A stretch of DNA of 64,000 nucleotides, taken from assembly GCA_024403255.1 (NCBI GenBank), contig JAKSSE010000001.1, forward strand, positions 1-64,000, read 5' to 3'. Shown piece by piece: positions 49,662-57,246 of the stretch (the first letter of the stretch is position 1; each line of letters starts with the position of its first letter). Position numbers and translations under genes: made by a program. Under the pieces are notes generated by a model. The model was given only the letters and a program-made list of their open reading frames with translations. It was not told where the DNA came from and did no database searches. The stretch comes from Lachnospiraceae bacterium. Lineage in GTDB: Bacteria > Bacillota > Clostridia > Lachnospirales > Lachnospiraceae.

Positions 49662-50373
49662 TATTGTAGGTTTTGGACCTGGAAATAAAAATAAGATGAC
49701 TCTCGAAGCCATTGAAGCAATAAATAACGCAGATATTGTAGTTGGCTTTTCTACTTATGTGGAAATATTAAAGGAGTCATTTCCAAATAAAAAATATCTT
49801 TCGACTGGAATGGGTTCGGAAATAGAAAGATGCAAACTTGCTTTTGAAAAAGCAAGAGACTTTGATGTTGCGATTGTATGCTCTGGTGACAGCAGTATAT
49901 ATGGTATGGCAGGACTTATGAGAGAAATGAGCATATCCTATCCTGATATTACGGTTAATACCATACCAGGTGTTACAGCTGCGATAAGCGGCGGTGCACT
50001 TTTGGGAGCAGCTTTGGGACATGATTTTGCCTGTGTGAGTTTAAGTGATTATCTTACAGATAGAAAAGACATTGATAAAAGGCTTTTGGCTTTGGCTTCA
50101 TGTGACATGGTTATTGTTTTATATAATCCGAGAAGTAAGGCAAGGCCAGACAGTTTAAAAGATGCATGTGATTTACTTATGAGCATTATTCCAAAGGACC
50201 GCTCATGCGGCGTTGCAGCTAATATAGGTCGCGATGGAGAGTATTCCAAAGTTATGACGTTAGAAGAACTTGCTTTATATGAAGCGGATATGTTTACTAC
50301 TGTTTTTATAGGAAACTCAAAAACCAGAATAATGGACGATAAATTAGTAACTCCAAGAGGTTATATTCTTTGA
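49648..50373 (+). CDS. cbiH: Cobalt-precorrin-3B C17-methyltransferase (CbiH)
   Basis: 241 aa from the ATG at 49648 (14 nt inside the cbiG end; an in-frame TTG at 49642 exists). Tetrapyrrole methylase: IVGFGPGNKNKMTLEA, CSGDSSIYGMAGL, TIPGVTAAISGGALLGA, ARPDSLKDACDLL and NSKTRIMDDKLVTPRGY. Contracts the ring at C20. TTGA overlap with the fusion gene downstream. Confidence 0.94.
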   Translation: MKKIDIVGFGPGNKNKMTLEAIEAINNADIVVGFSTYVEILKESFPNKKYLSTGMGSEIERCKLAFEKARDFDVAIVCSGDSSIYGMAGLMREMSISYPDITVNTIPGVTAAISGGALLGAALGHDFACVSLSDYLTDRKDIDKRLLALASCDMVIVLYNPRSKARPDSLKDACDLLMSIIPKDRSCGVAANIGRDGEYSKVMTLEELALYEADMFTTVFIGNSKTRIMDDKLVTPRGYIL

Positions 50374-51734
50374 GTAAAATATATGTTTTTTCAGGGACAA
50401 CAGAAGGAAAACTTATAAGCAGAGCGCTCTCCAAAGCGTCTATTTATCATACAGTTTTTGTTGCTACAGAGTACGGAAAACTTGTTATGGACCCTTCTGA
50501 ATACGCAGATATAAAAGAAGGGCGAATGGATGCAGATGATATGGAAAAGCTTTTTACAGAAAGCACCCCCAAGTACGTTATAGATGCAACACATCCATAT
50601 GCTGTAGAAGTTACTAAAAACATAAGAAAGTCCTGCGAAAAGGCAGGTGTTATAGAATCGTATGTTCGCGTTGTAAGAAGGTGTGAAAATACAAATGAGT
50701 ATGAACACGCCGTAAGCTGCGCTGATGCAATAGAGAAATTAAAAAGTACTGATGGAAACATATTACTTACAACAGGCGTAAAAACCCTGCCAGAGTATAT
50801 GGCGCAAGAGGAAATAAAAGACAGAATTTATGCAAGAATACTGCCGTCTGTTGAATCTTTGAATATAGCTTTAAATACAGGAATAAAACCAGGGCATATT
50901 ATTGCTCAGGAGGGTCCTTTTTCTACCCAAAGCAATGAGGCTTTAATTTCCCAATATGACATAAAGGTACTTGTTACCAAAAATAGTGGTGACAGAGGCG
51001 GTTTTAAAGAAAAGATAGAAGCTGCCTTAAATAAAAATATAAAAGTAATTGTTATTGATCAGGAATCTGTGGATGAAGGAATAAGTGTAGAGGAAGCTAT
51101 AATGCTTGCCACTGGAAGGTGCGATGTCTCTTTGGAAGTTATAGTGGCAGGGATAGGTGTTGGTAATATTGATTCTTTAACAGTGGGTGTAAAGAAGGCC
51201 ATTGAGAAAGCTGACTTATTAATTGGCGCCAGTCGAATGGTCAGTTTTGGAAAAGAACTAAATCCAAGAGCAAAAATAGTCTGTGAGTATGATGCATTTA
51301 AAATTGCAGAGGCAATAGAAATGTATAAGCCGAAAAATCCAGTTGTTCTTATGTCTGGTGATACAGGATTTCATAGCGGGGCGGCAAAAGCAGGAAAGGT
51401 TCTTGAAGAAAAAGGCTATGAGGTTGTTTTGATGCCTGGAATTAGCAGCATATCATATTTTTCTTCACTTATTGGATGGGAGTATGAAAATATAATAAGT
51501 CTTCATGGTCAGGATAATGATTTGGCAAAAATACCTAATTTGGAATCTTTTTTTGCGATACTATCAGGCCCGGAGGATATAAAGAAGGTTACCAGTGTTT
51601 TAAATAATGACTGGGAAGTAGCCGTTGGATATAACCTTGGGTATGAAGACTCAAGCGTTGATATTTCAAGGTGTAGTGAAGTTAAAGAATATGATGAAAA
51701 GGGGCTGTATGTCATGGCAGCTCGCAAAGTATAA
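50370..51734 (+). CDS. cbiJ: CbiJ-CbiE fusion: cobalt-precorrin-6A reductase plus C5-methyltransferase
   Basis: 454 aa in two parts. Residues 1-250: YVFSGTTEGKLISRAL, YVIDATHPYAVEVTKNI, ARILPSVESLN, AQEGPFSTQSNEALI and TKNSGDRGGF of CbiJ/CobK. Residues ~255-454: EVIVAGIGVGNIDSLTVGVKKAI, GASRMVSFG, LMSGDTGFHSGAAK, LMPGISSISYFSSLIGW and SLHGQDND of CbiE, which methylates C5. The CbiT partner (C15 methylation and decarboxylation), often fused to CbiE, is absent. TTG start overlaps the cbiH stop. Last gene of the B12 run, followed by an AT-rich gap with no clear terminator. Confidence 0.9.
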   Translation: MSKIYVFSGTTEGKLISRALSKASIYHTVFVATEYGKLVMDPSEYADIKEGRMDADDMEKLFTESTPKYVIDATHPYAVEVTKNIRKSCEKAGVIESYVRVVRRCENTNEYEHAVSCADAIEKLKSTDGNILLTTGVKTLPEYMAQEEIKDRIYARILPSVESLNIALNTGIKPGHIIAQEGPFSTQSNEALISQYDIKVLVTKNSGDRGGFKEKIEAALNKNIKVIVIDQESVDEGISVEEAIMLATGRCDVSLEVIVAGIGVGNIDSLTVGVKKAIEKADLLIGASRMVSFGKELNPRAKIVCEYDAFKIAEAIEMYKPKNPVVLMSGDTGFHSGAAKAGKVLEEKGYEVVLMPGISSISYFSSLIGWEYENIISLHGQDNDLAKIPNLESFFAILSGPEDIKKVTSVLNNDWEVAVGYNLGYEDSSVDISRCSEVKEYDEKGLYVMAARKV

Positions 51735-51771
51735 AATTTATGCATTTTTCCTATAAATCCTTGCACTAAAA

Positions 51772-51780
51772 TGGTATAAT
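51772..51780 (+). promoter_or_regulatory. Extended -10 promoter before the GH13-like gene
   Basis: TGGTATAAT at 51772-51780, no good -35 at the proper distance. Suggests a transcript independent of the B12 run, starting near 51787; GCGAGG then serves the ATG at 51803. Confidence 0.5.
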
Positions 51781-51802
51781 TGTTAAGATTGCGAGGTTTT
51801 TT

Positions 51803-53686
51803 ATGATTACAATATCCGAAGGAAATTTTTTACATTACGGAGCACTTTTAGATGGAAAGTGCGTATGCTTTACTTTTGAAGCGGATAAGGAGCAGAAATG
51901 CTTCCTTCTTTTGTTTGACAAAAAAACCAAGGAGTTAATTCAGAAAATAGAACTTCCAGATGAATACTGCATAGGATCTTTATGGTCTGTCTGTGTTGAG
52001 GGAATAGATTATTCAAAGGTTATGTACCTTTATGAAATAGATGGCAAGAGGATTCTTGATCCATATGCGACATCTATTATAGGTCGTGAAGTTTGGAAGG
52101 ATGAGAAGCGCCTTAAAAATCCAAATGAGGTATATGCTGGAATTACCAAAAGAGAAGCTCTTTGGAAAGAGGATAATTTCCCGGAACTTGGCTGCGAAGA
52201 TATGGTTATGTACAAGCTTCATGTCAGAGGCTTTACCATGGATCAGGCAAAGGTTAAAAATAAGGGAACTTTTTCCGGCATAGAAGAGAAGATTCCATAC
52301 TTTAAAGAACTTGGAGTTACTACGTTGTGTGTAATGCCAATATATGATTTTGAAGAGTGGATGTTTCCGGAAGAAGCAGAGACCGAATATAGAGAATGGC
52401 AGTCACAGGAAGGCGATGTAATTGCACCTCTACATAACGAGAGTGATTTAAAAGTTAACTACTGGGGCTATACCAAAGGCAATTATTTTGCACCAAAGGC
52501 ATCTTATTCAAAAGATAAGGATACGGCAAAAGAATTAAAGCATCTTATACATACTCTCCATGAAAATAATATGGAACTTGTTATGGAGATGTTTTTCGTG
52601 GGTGATATGAATCCTAATGAAATCGTGAGGATTCTTCGTCATTGGGTTATTGAATATCATGTGGATGGTTTTTCTCTTATGGGATACGACCTTCCTATGG
52701 CAGCAATAACCAGCGATATGATTTTAAGAAGAACAAAGCTTTTCTATTATGGATTTGACAGTTCTATTCTTGAAGCTTCTAAGTATAATAATCTGTTCAT
52801 CTGTAATGATGAATTTATGTATCCTGCAAGAAAGCTTCTTAACCGTATGGAAGGAAGATTATACGAGCTCGCAGCACAGATGAGACGTCAGGGTGAGAAT
52901 TTTAGCTTTGTAAATTATATCGATACAAATAATGGATTTACCTTAAATGATTTATTCTCATACAGCGAAAAGCATAATGAGGCTAATGGTGAGAATAATT
53001 TAGATGGTCCAATTTGGAATTATTCATCAGGTAATGGGGCAGAAGGTCCATCTCGAAAGAAAGCGATTAATGACTTTAGAACAAGGCAGATAAAGAATGC
53101 GCTTTGTGTCATGCTTTTGTCTCAGTCGGTGCCTTTGATTTTATCAGGTGATGAGTTTGGTAATTCTCAGGACGGAAACAATAATGCGTATTGTCAGGAT
53201 AACAAGACTGGCTGGGTAAACTGGGGAAAAGCAAAAAGCAATGAAAAACTTCTTAAGTTTACAGAGGATTTGATTAAGTTTAGAAAAAATCATCCTGTGA
53301 TAAGAAGTGCAAAGCCTATGCGAATGGCTGATTATGAAAGAACCGGATTTCCTGATTTTTCATATCACTGTGAACAGCCATGGATTAACGAAATTGCAGA
53401 ATCACGCTATGCTGTAGGAATGATGTATAACGGCGATTATGCAAAAGTAGATGATAAAAGTGATGACACTTTGTACATTTGCTACAACTTCCATGTTGGA
53501 ATGCAGCTTATGAGTCTTCCTGAACCAGTAAAAGGTGGTAAATGGGAAAAACTCTTAAATACCTGTGAAGGTGGTGGAGTTTTCCTTGAAAAACCTGAAA
53601 TCCTTGAAAATCAAAAGATTTTGATGATACCAGGTCAGTCAGTAACAATACTTAGACTAGTTTTACCGGAAGCAGATAATGAATAA
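51803..53686 (+). CDS. GH13 (GlgX/pullulanase-like) family pseudoenzyme
   Basis: 627 aa. The scaffold of a glycogen-debranching GH13 is clear: N-terminal beta domain (1-110) with YEIDGKRILDPYA, YKLHVRGFTM, NYWGYTKGNYFAPKASYS, SGDEFGNSQDGNNNAYCQDN and GWVNW, plus a C-terminal beta domain. But all four GH13 catalytic regions are altered. Region I reads ELVMEMFFVGD instead of DVVxNH. Region II reads DGFSLM at 288-293, replacing the Arg and the nucleophile Asp of DGFRFD. Region IV reads IDTNNGF at 373-379, replacing the HD pair. Only a Glu at 337 may be left in region III. Hydrolysis is therefore very unlikely; glycan binding or regulation is more plausible. Overlaps TraX by 8 nt. Confidence 0.85.
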   Translation: MITISEGNFLHYGALLDGKCVCFTFEADKEQKCFLLLFDKKTKELIQKIELPDEYCIGSLWSVCVEGIDYSKVMYLYEIDGKRILDPYATSIIGREVWKDEKRLKNPNEVYAGITKREALWKEDNFPELGCEDMVMYKLHVRGFTMDQAKVKNKGTFSGIEEKIPYFKELGVTTLCVMPIYDFEEWMFPEEAETEYREWQSQEGDVIAPLHNESDLKVNYWGYTKGNYFAPKASYSKDKDTAKELKHLIHTLHENNMELVMEMFFVGDMNPNEIVRILRHWVIEYHVDGFSLMGYDLPMAAITSDMILRRTKLFYYGFDSSILEASKYNNLFICNDEFMYPARKLLNRMEGRLYELAAQMRRQGENFSFVNYIDTNNGFTLNDLFSYSEKHNEANGENNLDGPIWNYSSGNGAEGPSRKKAINDFRTRQIKNALCVMLLSQSVPLILSGDEFGNSQDGNNNAYCQDNKTGWVNWGKAKSNEKLLKFTEDLIKFRKNHPVIRSAKPMRMADYERTGFPDFSYHCEQPWINEIAESRYAVGMMYNGDYAKVDDKSDDTLYICYNFHVGMQLMSLPEPVKGGKWEKLLNTCEGGGVFLEKPEILENQKILMIPGQSVTILRLVLPEADNE

Positions 53687-54380
53687 TATTTGTCCTAAAT
53701 ATATAAAACCGGTTTTGTCTGGCGCCCATCTTAAGGCAATCGCTATAATTACGATGATTATTGATCATTTGGCGGTTGCTTTTACCACAACGGATATGCC
53801 AATAAGAGCATGTTTAAGAGGGATAGGAAGAAATGCATTTCCTATATTTTGTTTTCTGCTGGTAGAGGGAGCCTTAAAAACCAGCAATATAAAAAAGTAT
53901 GCTTTAAGACTTTTTGTATTTGCGCTTGTTTCAGAAATACCTTTTGATCTTGTTCTTTACAGAAGCGCGTGGGCCATTCGAAAACAAAATACTTTTTTTA
54001 CACTTTTGTTTGGGCTTTTGATGCTTTGGATTTTAAAGTCGACCACAAATAATCTTTACCTTTTGGTAGGAGTTTTTAGCTGTGGCTTTGCGGCTTATTT
54101 TTTAAAAACTGATTATGGCATGTGGGGAGTTGCGTTAATCCTTGCATTCTATGTTGCTACAATTTTTCCTGAGGTGGGATTTACGCTTTTTGTTGTTCTT
54201 ATGTTTTTTAAAGGGGGCAGCGAGTATTGGGGATTATTTAGTATTATTCCAATAGCTTTATATAATGGACAAAGAGGCAAGCAGATGGGACATGCTCTTT
54301 ATCTTGTTTATCCATTACATTTATTAGTGATTTATATAATTTGGTGTATTTATAATGGCACATCCGTTTTTGCATTTTAA
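53679..54380 (+). CDS. TraX-family membrane protein
   Basis: 233 aa, about seven TM helices. Family marks: LKAIAIITMIIDHLAVAF, RGIGRNAFPIFCFLLVEGAL, RLFVFALVSEIPFDLVLY and the C-terminal YLVYPLHLLVIY stretch. In F plasmids TraX acetylates pilin, but chromosomal members are widespread in Firmicutes, probably as membrane acyltransferases, and there is no conjugation gene here. Its start lies in the GH13-like gene end, its end in the DUF5662 gene, so the three are one transcript. Confidence 0.85.
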   Translation: MNNICPKYIKPVLSGAHLKAIAIITMIIDHLAVAFTTTDMPIRACLRGIGRNAFPIFCFLLVEGALKTSNIKKYALRLFVFALVSEIPFDLVLYRSAWAIRKQNTFFTLLFGLLMLWILKSTTNNLYLLVGVFSCGFAAYFLKTDYGMWGVALILAFYVATIFPEVGFTLFVVLMFFKGGSEYWGLFSIIPIALYNGQRGKQMGHALYLVYPLHLLVIYIIWCIYNGTSVFAF

Positions 54381-54906
54381 AACAATTACAAAGCATAAGT
54401 TTCTTGTCATGGGGCAGTGCTTCAAGGTGGGACTTATTTGGCAGGGATTAGCTCATGATATGAGTAAATACAGCCCAACGGAGTTTATTCCCGGTGCTAA
54501 ATACTATATGGGAACATCAAGCCCCTGCAATGAGGAAAGAAGAAACACAGGCCAGTCAAAGGCATGGGTTCATCATAAGGGAAGAAACAAACATCACTTT
54601 GAGTATTGGATAGACTGGAATCCAAATCCAGAACATAAATGGGACCTTGTTGGTACAAAGATGCCAGTAAGATATGTTGTAGAGATGTACTGCGATAGAA
54701 TTGCAGCATGCAAGAACTATCAGGGAAAAGCCTATACCCAAAGAAGCCCCATTGATTATTATAATGGTGGTCCTACGAGGCGATGGCTTCACCCCGAATC
54801 TGCAGATTTGATTGAGCTTTTACTCAATATGCTTGCGGATAAGGGGGAAAAAGAAACAAACCGTTACATTAGACAAAATATCCTCAAAGGGAATAGGTAT
54901 AAATAG
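54355..54906 (+). CDS. DUF5662 family protein
   Basis: 183 aa, start 26 nt inside the TraX gene. Soluble, rich in His, Trp and Asp: MAHPFLHFKTITKHKFLVM, LAHDMSKYSPTEF, HHKGRNKHHFEYWIDW and YCDRIAACKNYQGK (HD-like arrangement of His and Asp residues that could bind metal). The family is common in Firmicutes and phages; no activity is established. Followed after 8 nt by trpS. Confidence 0.8.
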   Translation: MAHPFLHFKTITKHKFLVMGQCFKVGLIWQGLAHDMSKYSPTEFIPGAKYYMGTSSPCNEERRNTGQSKAWVHHKGRNKHHFEYWIDWNPNPEHKWDLVGTKMPVRYVVEMYCDRIAACKNYQGKAYTQRSPIDYYNGGPTRRWLHPESADLIELLLNMLADKGEKETNRYIRQNILKGNRYK

Positions 54907-54914
54907 GAGTTATC

Positions 54915-56060
54915 ATGTCAGAAGAGAAGAAAACAATATACAGTGGAATGCAGGCAACAGGAAATCTTACTTTAGGAAATTATCTTGGAGCACTTAAGAA
55001 CTGGGTAAATCTGCATCAGGATTATAATTGTCTTTTTGGTATTATGGATCTTCATTCACTTACAGTTCGTCAGGATCCAGCCGCATTTAAAAAGCATGCA
55101 AGAAGCCTTTATGCACTTTATGTTGCAGCAGGTCTTTCGCCAGAAGAAAATATCATTTATTACCAGTCACATGTACCAGCACATGCTGAACTTGGCTGGA
55201 TATTAGACTGCTTTACCTATATGGGTGAGCTTAACAGAATGACTCAGTTCAAGGATAAGTCAGCAAAACATGCAGATAATATCAATGCAGGTCTTTATAC
55301 ATATCCAGCTCTTATGGCAGCTGATATTCTCTTATATCAGGCTGATTTAGTACCAGTTGGAGCAGACCAGAAACAGCACCTTGAGCTTTGCCGTGACGTT
55401 GCACAGAGATTTAACTCTATTTATGGCGATGTATTCACCATTCCAGATGGCTATTTTGGAAAGACTTCTGCAAAGGTAATGAGCCTTCAGGAGCCAGAAA
55501 AGAAGATGAGTAAGTCAGATGAAAACTTAAATGCAACGATTCTTCTTACTGATGATAAAGATACTGTTATTAGAAAGTTTAAAAGAGCAGTAACTGACTC
55601 AGAGGCAAACATTGCATATAGAGACGAGCAGCCAGGAATTAAAAACCTTATCAATATCTATTCGGCAGTGACTGAAAAGACTCCGGAAGAAGTTGTAAAA
55701 GAGTTTGAAGGCAAGGGTTATGGTGACTTTAAGATGGCTGTAGGTGAGGCTGTTGCGAGTGAACTTGCGCCACTTCAGGAAAGATATAACGATATCCTTA
55801 AAAATAAAGATTACCTTGACCAGATGATTAGAACCAACGATGAAAAGGCTGCAATCCTGGCAAATAAGACCTTAAGAAAGGTTCATAAGAAGGTAGGACT
55901 TACTGATAGGGTATATTATCCATTCCCACCAAAGAAGGAAGAGCCAAAGGAAGAAGTTCCTGCAGCTGATGATGGAGCTTATGTTCAGATGTCTCTCACA
56001 GCAACGAAGATTAAGGATAAAGATACTATCACCGTAAAAGAAAACAAAAAAAGAAAGTAA
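54915..56060 (+). CDS. trpS: Tryptophanyl-tRNA synthetase with extra C-terminal tail
   Basis: 381 aa. Class I synthetase: MQATGNLTLGNYLGAL contains the HIGH-like site (TLGN) and KKMSKSDEN the KMSKS loop. LPVGADQKQHLELCRD-type segment (VPVGADQKQHLELCRD) is intact. Typical TrpS ends near 335-340; here a ~45-aa tail follows, with a Glu/Lys-Pro segment (PPKKEEPKEEVP) and a charged end. There is no T-box leader in the 8 nt before it, so regulation is by the upstream promoter. Confidence 0.95.
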   Translation: MSEEKKTIYSGMQATGNLTLGNYLGALKNWVNLHQDYNCLFGIMDLHSLTVRQDPAAFKKHARSLYALYVAAGLSPEENIIYYQSHVPAHAELGWILDCFTYMGELNRMTQFKDKSAKHADNINAGLYTYPALMAADILLYQADLVPVGADQKQHLELCRDVAQRFNSIYGDVFTIPDGYFGKTSAKVMSLQEPEKKMSKSDENLNATILLTDDKDTVIRKFKRAVTDSEANIAYRDEQPGIKNLINIYSAVTEKTPEEVVKEFEGKGYGDFKMAVGEAVASELAPLQERYNDILKNKDYLDQMIRTNDEKAAILANKTLRKVHKKVGLTDRVYYPFPPKKEEPKEEVPAADDGAYVQMSLTATKIKDKDTITVKENKKRK

Positions 56061-56063
56061 TAT

Positions 56064-56087
56064 AAGGGCGCTAGGCGCCCTTTTTTT
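56064..56087 (+). terminator. trpS terminator
   Basis: AAGGGCGC (56064-56071), TAG loop, GCGCCCTT (56075-56082), T-run to 56087. Confidence 0.92.
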
Positions 56088-56091
56088 AAGT

Positions 56092-56622
56092 ATGACAAGA
56101 CAGGAAGCATGCGAAAGACTAGGCGTTGCTGTGTACGCTTCAAAAAGTGAAATAAAGGCAGCGTTTAAACAAAAGTCTAAAGAATTTCATCCGGATAACA
56201 ATAATGCACCAGGAGCGGTGGAATGCTATAGGAGCATTCAGGAGGCTTATGAGGCCCTTAGAAGCATGCCTGATGTTGTTTTGGTGGGCGGAGATAATAT
56301 GACTAGGGTAAATCCCGAAAGCGTCAAAAGAGGCCGCTCATCCAATATCACGGAGAAACGTATAATGCGCGAACAGATGGAAAAGCGCGACGAGATAAAA
56401 CGCAGGCAGAAAAAAGAAAAAGAAGAACAGGCAAAAAAAGAACTTTTTGAGAGAAGAAAAGAGCTTGAATACAGAAAAGCGATGAAAGATATAAACCTGG
56501 TTCTTTTGGCGGAACAGATAAAGCAGACAATGCATGAGGACAGGATTCAAAAAGCCAGGGAAAAGAAACTTTTTGAAGCTTTTGAAAAACGAAAAGAAAA
56601 TTTAGGTGAAGAAAATGCATAG
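56092..56622 (+). CDS. J-domain protein with charged coiled coil
   Basis: 176 aa. The first ~65 residues are a J domain (RLGVAVYASKSEIKAAFK, HPDNN, YRSIQEAYEAL); HPD is intact, so it can stimulate an Hsp70 such as DnaK. The rest is a Lys/Glu/Arg-rich, predicted coiled-coil helix (RREQMEKRDEIKRRQKKEKEEQ-type, split here). The ATG is 4 nt after a strong terminator and has no Shine-Dalgarno, so expression may need readthrough or a leaderless start. Overlaps the histidine phosphatase by 8 nt. Confidence 0.82.
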   Translation: MTRQEACERLGVAVYASKSEIKAAFKQKSKEFHPDNNNAPGAVECYRSIQEAYEALRSMPDVVLVGGDNMTRVNPESVKRGRSSNITEKRIMREQMEKRDEIKRRQKKEKEEQAKKELFERRKELEYRKAMKDINLVLLAEQIKQTMHEDRIQKAREKKLFEAFEKRKENLGEENA

Positions 56623-57154
56623 CGTATATTTTGTAAGACACGGTCAGACAGTATGGAATGTTGAAAATAAAATTTGTGGGGCAACCGATAGTCCGCTCAC
56701 AGAACTAGGGCATAAGCAGGCTATTGAAACTGGAGAAAATATTTTGAAATCAGGTATAAAAATTGACCAGATTTTGTATTCTCCTTTATCAAGAGCAAAA
56801 GATACGGCGCTTGATATCTCTGAAATTATTGGGGTGCCAGCGAAAGAGGAAGATCGACTTTTTGAGCAGCGTTTTGGAAAGTGGGAAGGTACACCTAGAA
56901 ATGGCGCAGATTTTCAGGCAGATAAAAGAAACTTTGTCCATAGTTATGAGGGCGGAGAGTCTATGCTTAGACTCTGCCAGAGAATTTATAATCTGTTAGA
57001 TGAGATAAAAAAGGATGAGGATAAGACTTATCTTTTAGTTGCGCATAATGGAATAGCAAGAGCAGTAAATTCATACTTTAGTGATATGTCTAACGATGAA
57101 TATGCTTCTTTTGGAGTTAAGAATTGCGAAGTTAGGGAGTTTATCTTTAAATAA
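56615..57154 (+). CDS. Histidine phosphatase family protein
   Basis: 179 aa from the ATG at 56615, inside the J-protein end; an in-frame GTG at 56606 is the alternative. VYFVRHGQTVWNVENK carries the catalytic RHG; SRAKDTALD and LLVAHNGIARA supply the second site, and the acidic EQRFGKWEG segment is typical. Likely acts on a small phosphorylated metabolite (phosphoglycerate-mutase-like fold); not in the B12 cluster, so not obviously a CobC. Confidence 0.85.
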   Translation: MHSVYFVRHGQTVWNVENKICGATDSPLTELGHKQAIETGENILKSGIKIDQILYSPLSRAKDTALDISEIIGVPAKEEDRLFEQRFGKWEGTPRNGADFQADKRNFVHSYEGGESMLRLCQRIYNLLDEIKKDEDKTYLLVAHNGIARAVNSYFSDMSNDEYASFGVKNCEVREFIFK

Positions 57155-57162
57155 TTTATACT

Positions 57163-57191
57163 TGCAAATTGCCTGGTGATTTGCTAGATTC
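57163..57191 (+). promoter_or_regulatory. Promoter of the comM-dprA pair
   Basis: TTGCAA (57163-57168), 17 nt, TAGATT (57186-57191). Transcription would start near 57198, giving a short leader before AGAGGA and the TTG at 57247. Confidence 0.45.
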
Positions 57192-57246
57192 TAAATATCT
57201 TAATTTCTTAATTTAATTTTACAATCCCCTTGGAAAAGAGGAACAA

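Noticed and set aside
53679-54380. Conjugative element suggested by TraX
   Set aside because: No relaxase, T4SS, integrase or att repeats nearby; chromosomal TraX-family proteins are common.
54880-54915. T-box leader for trpS
   Set aside because: Only 8 nt separate the upstream gene from trpS; no specifier or T-box sequence.
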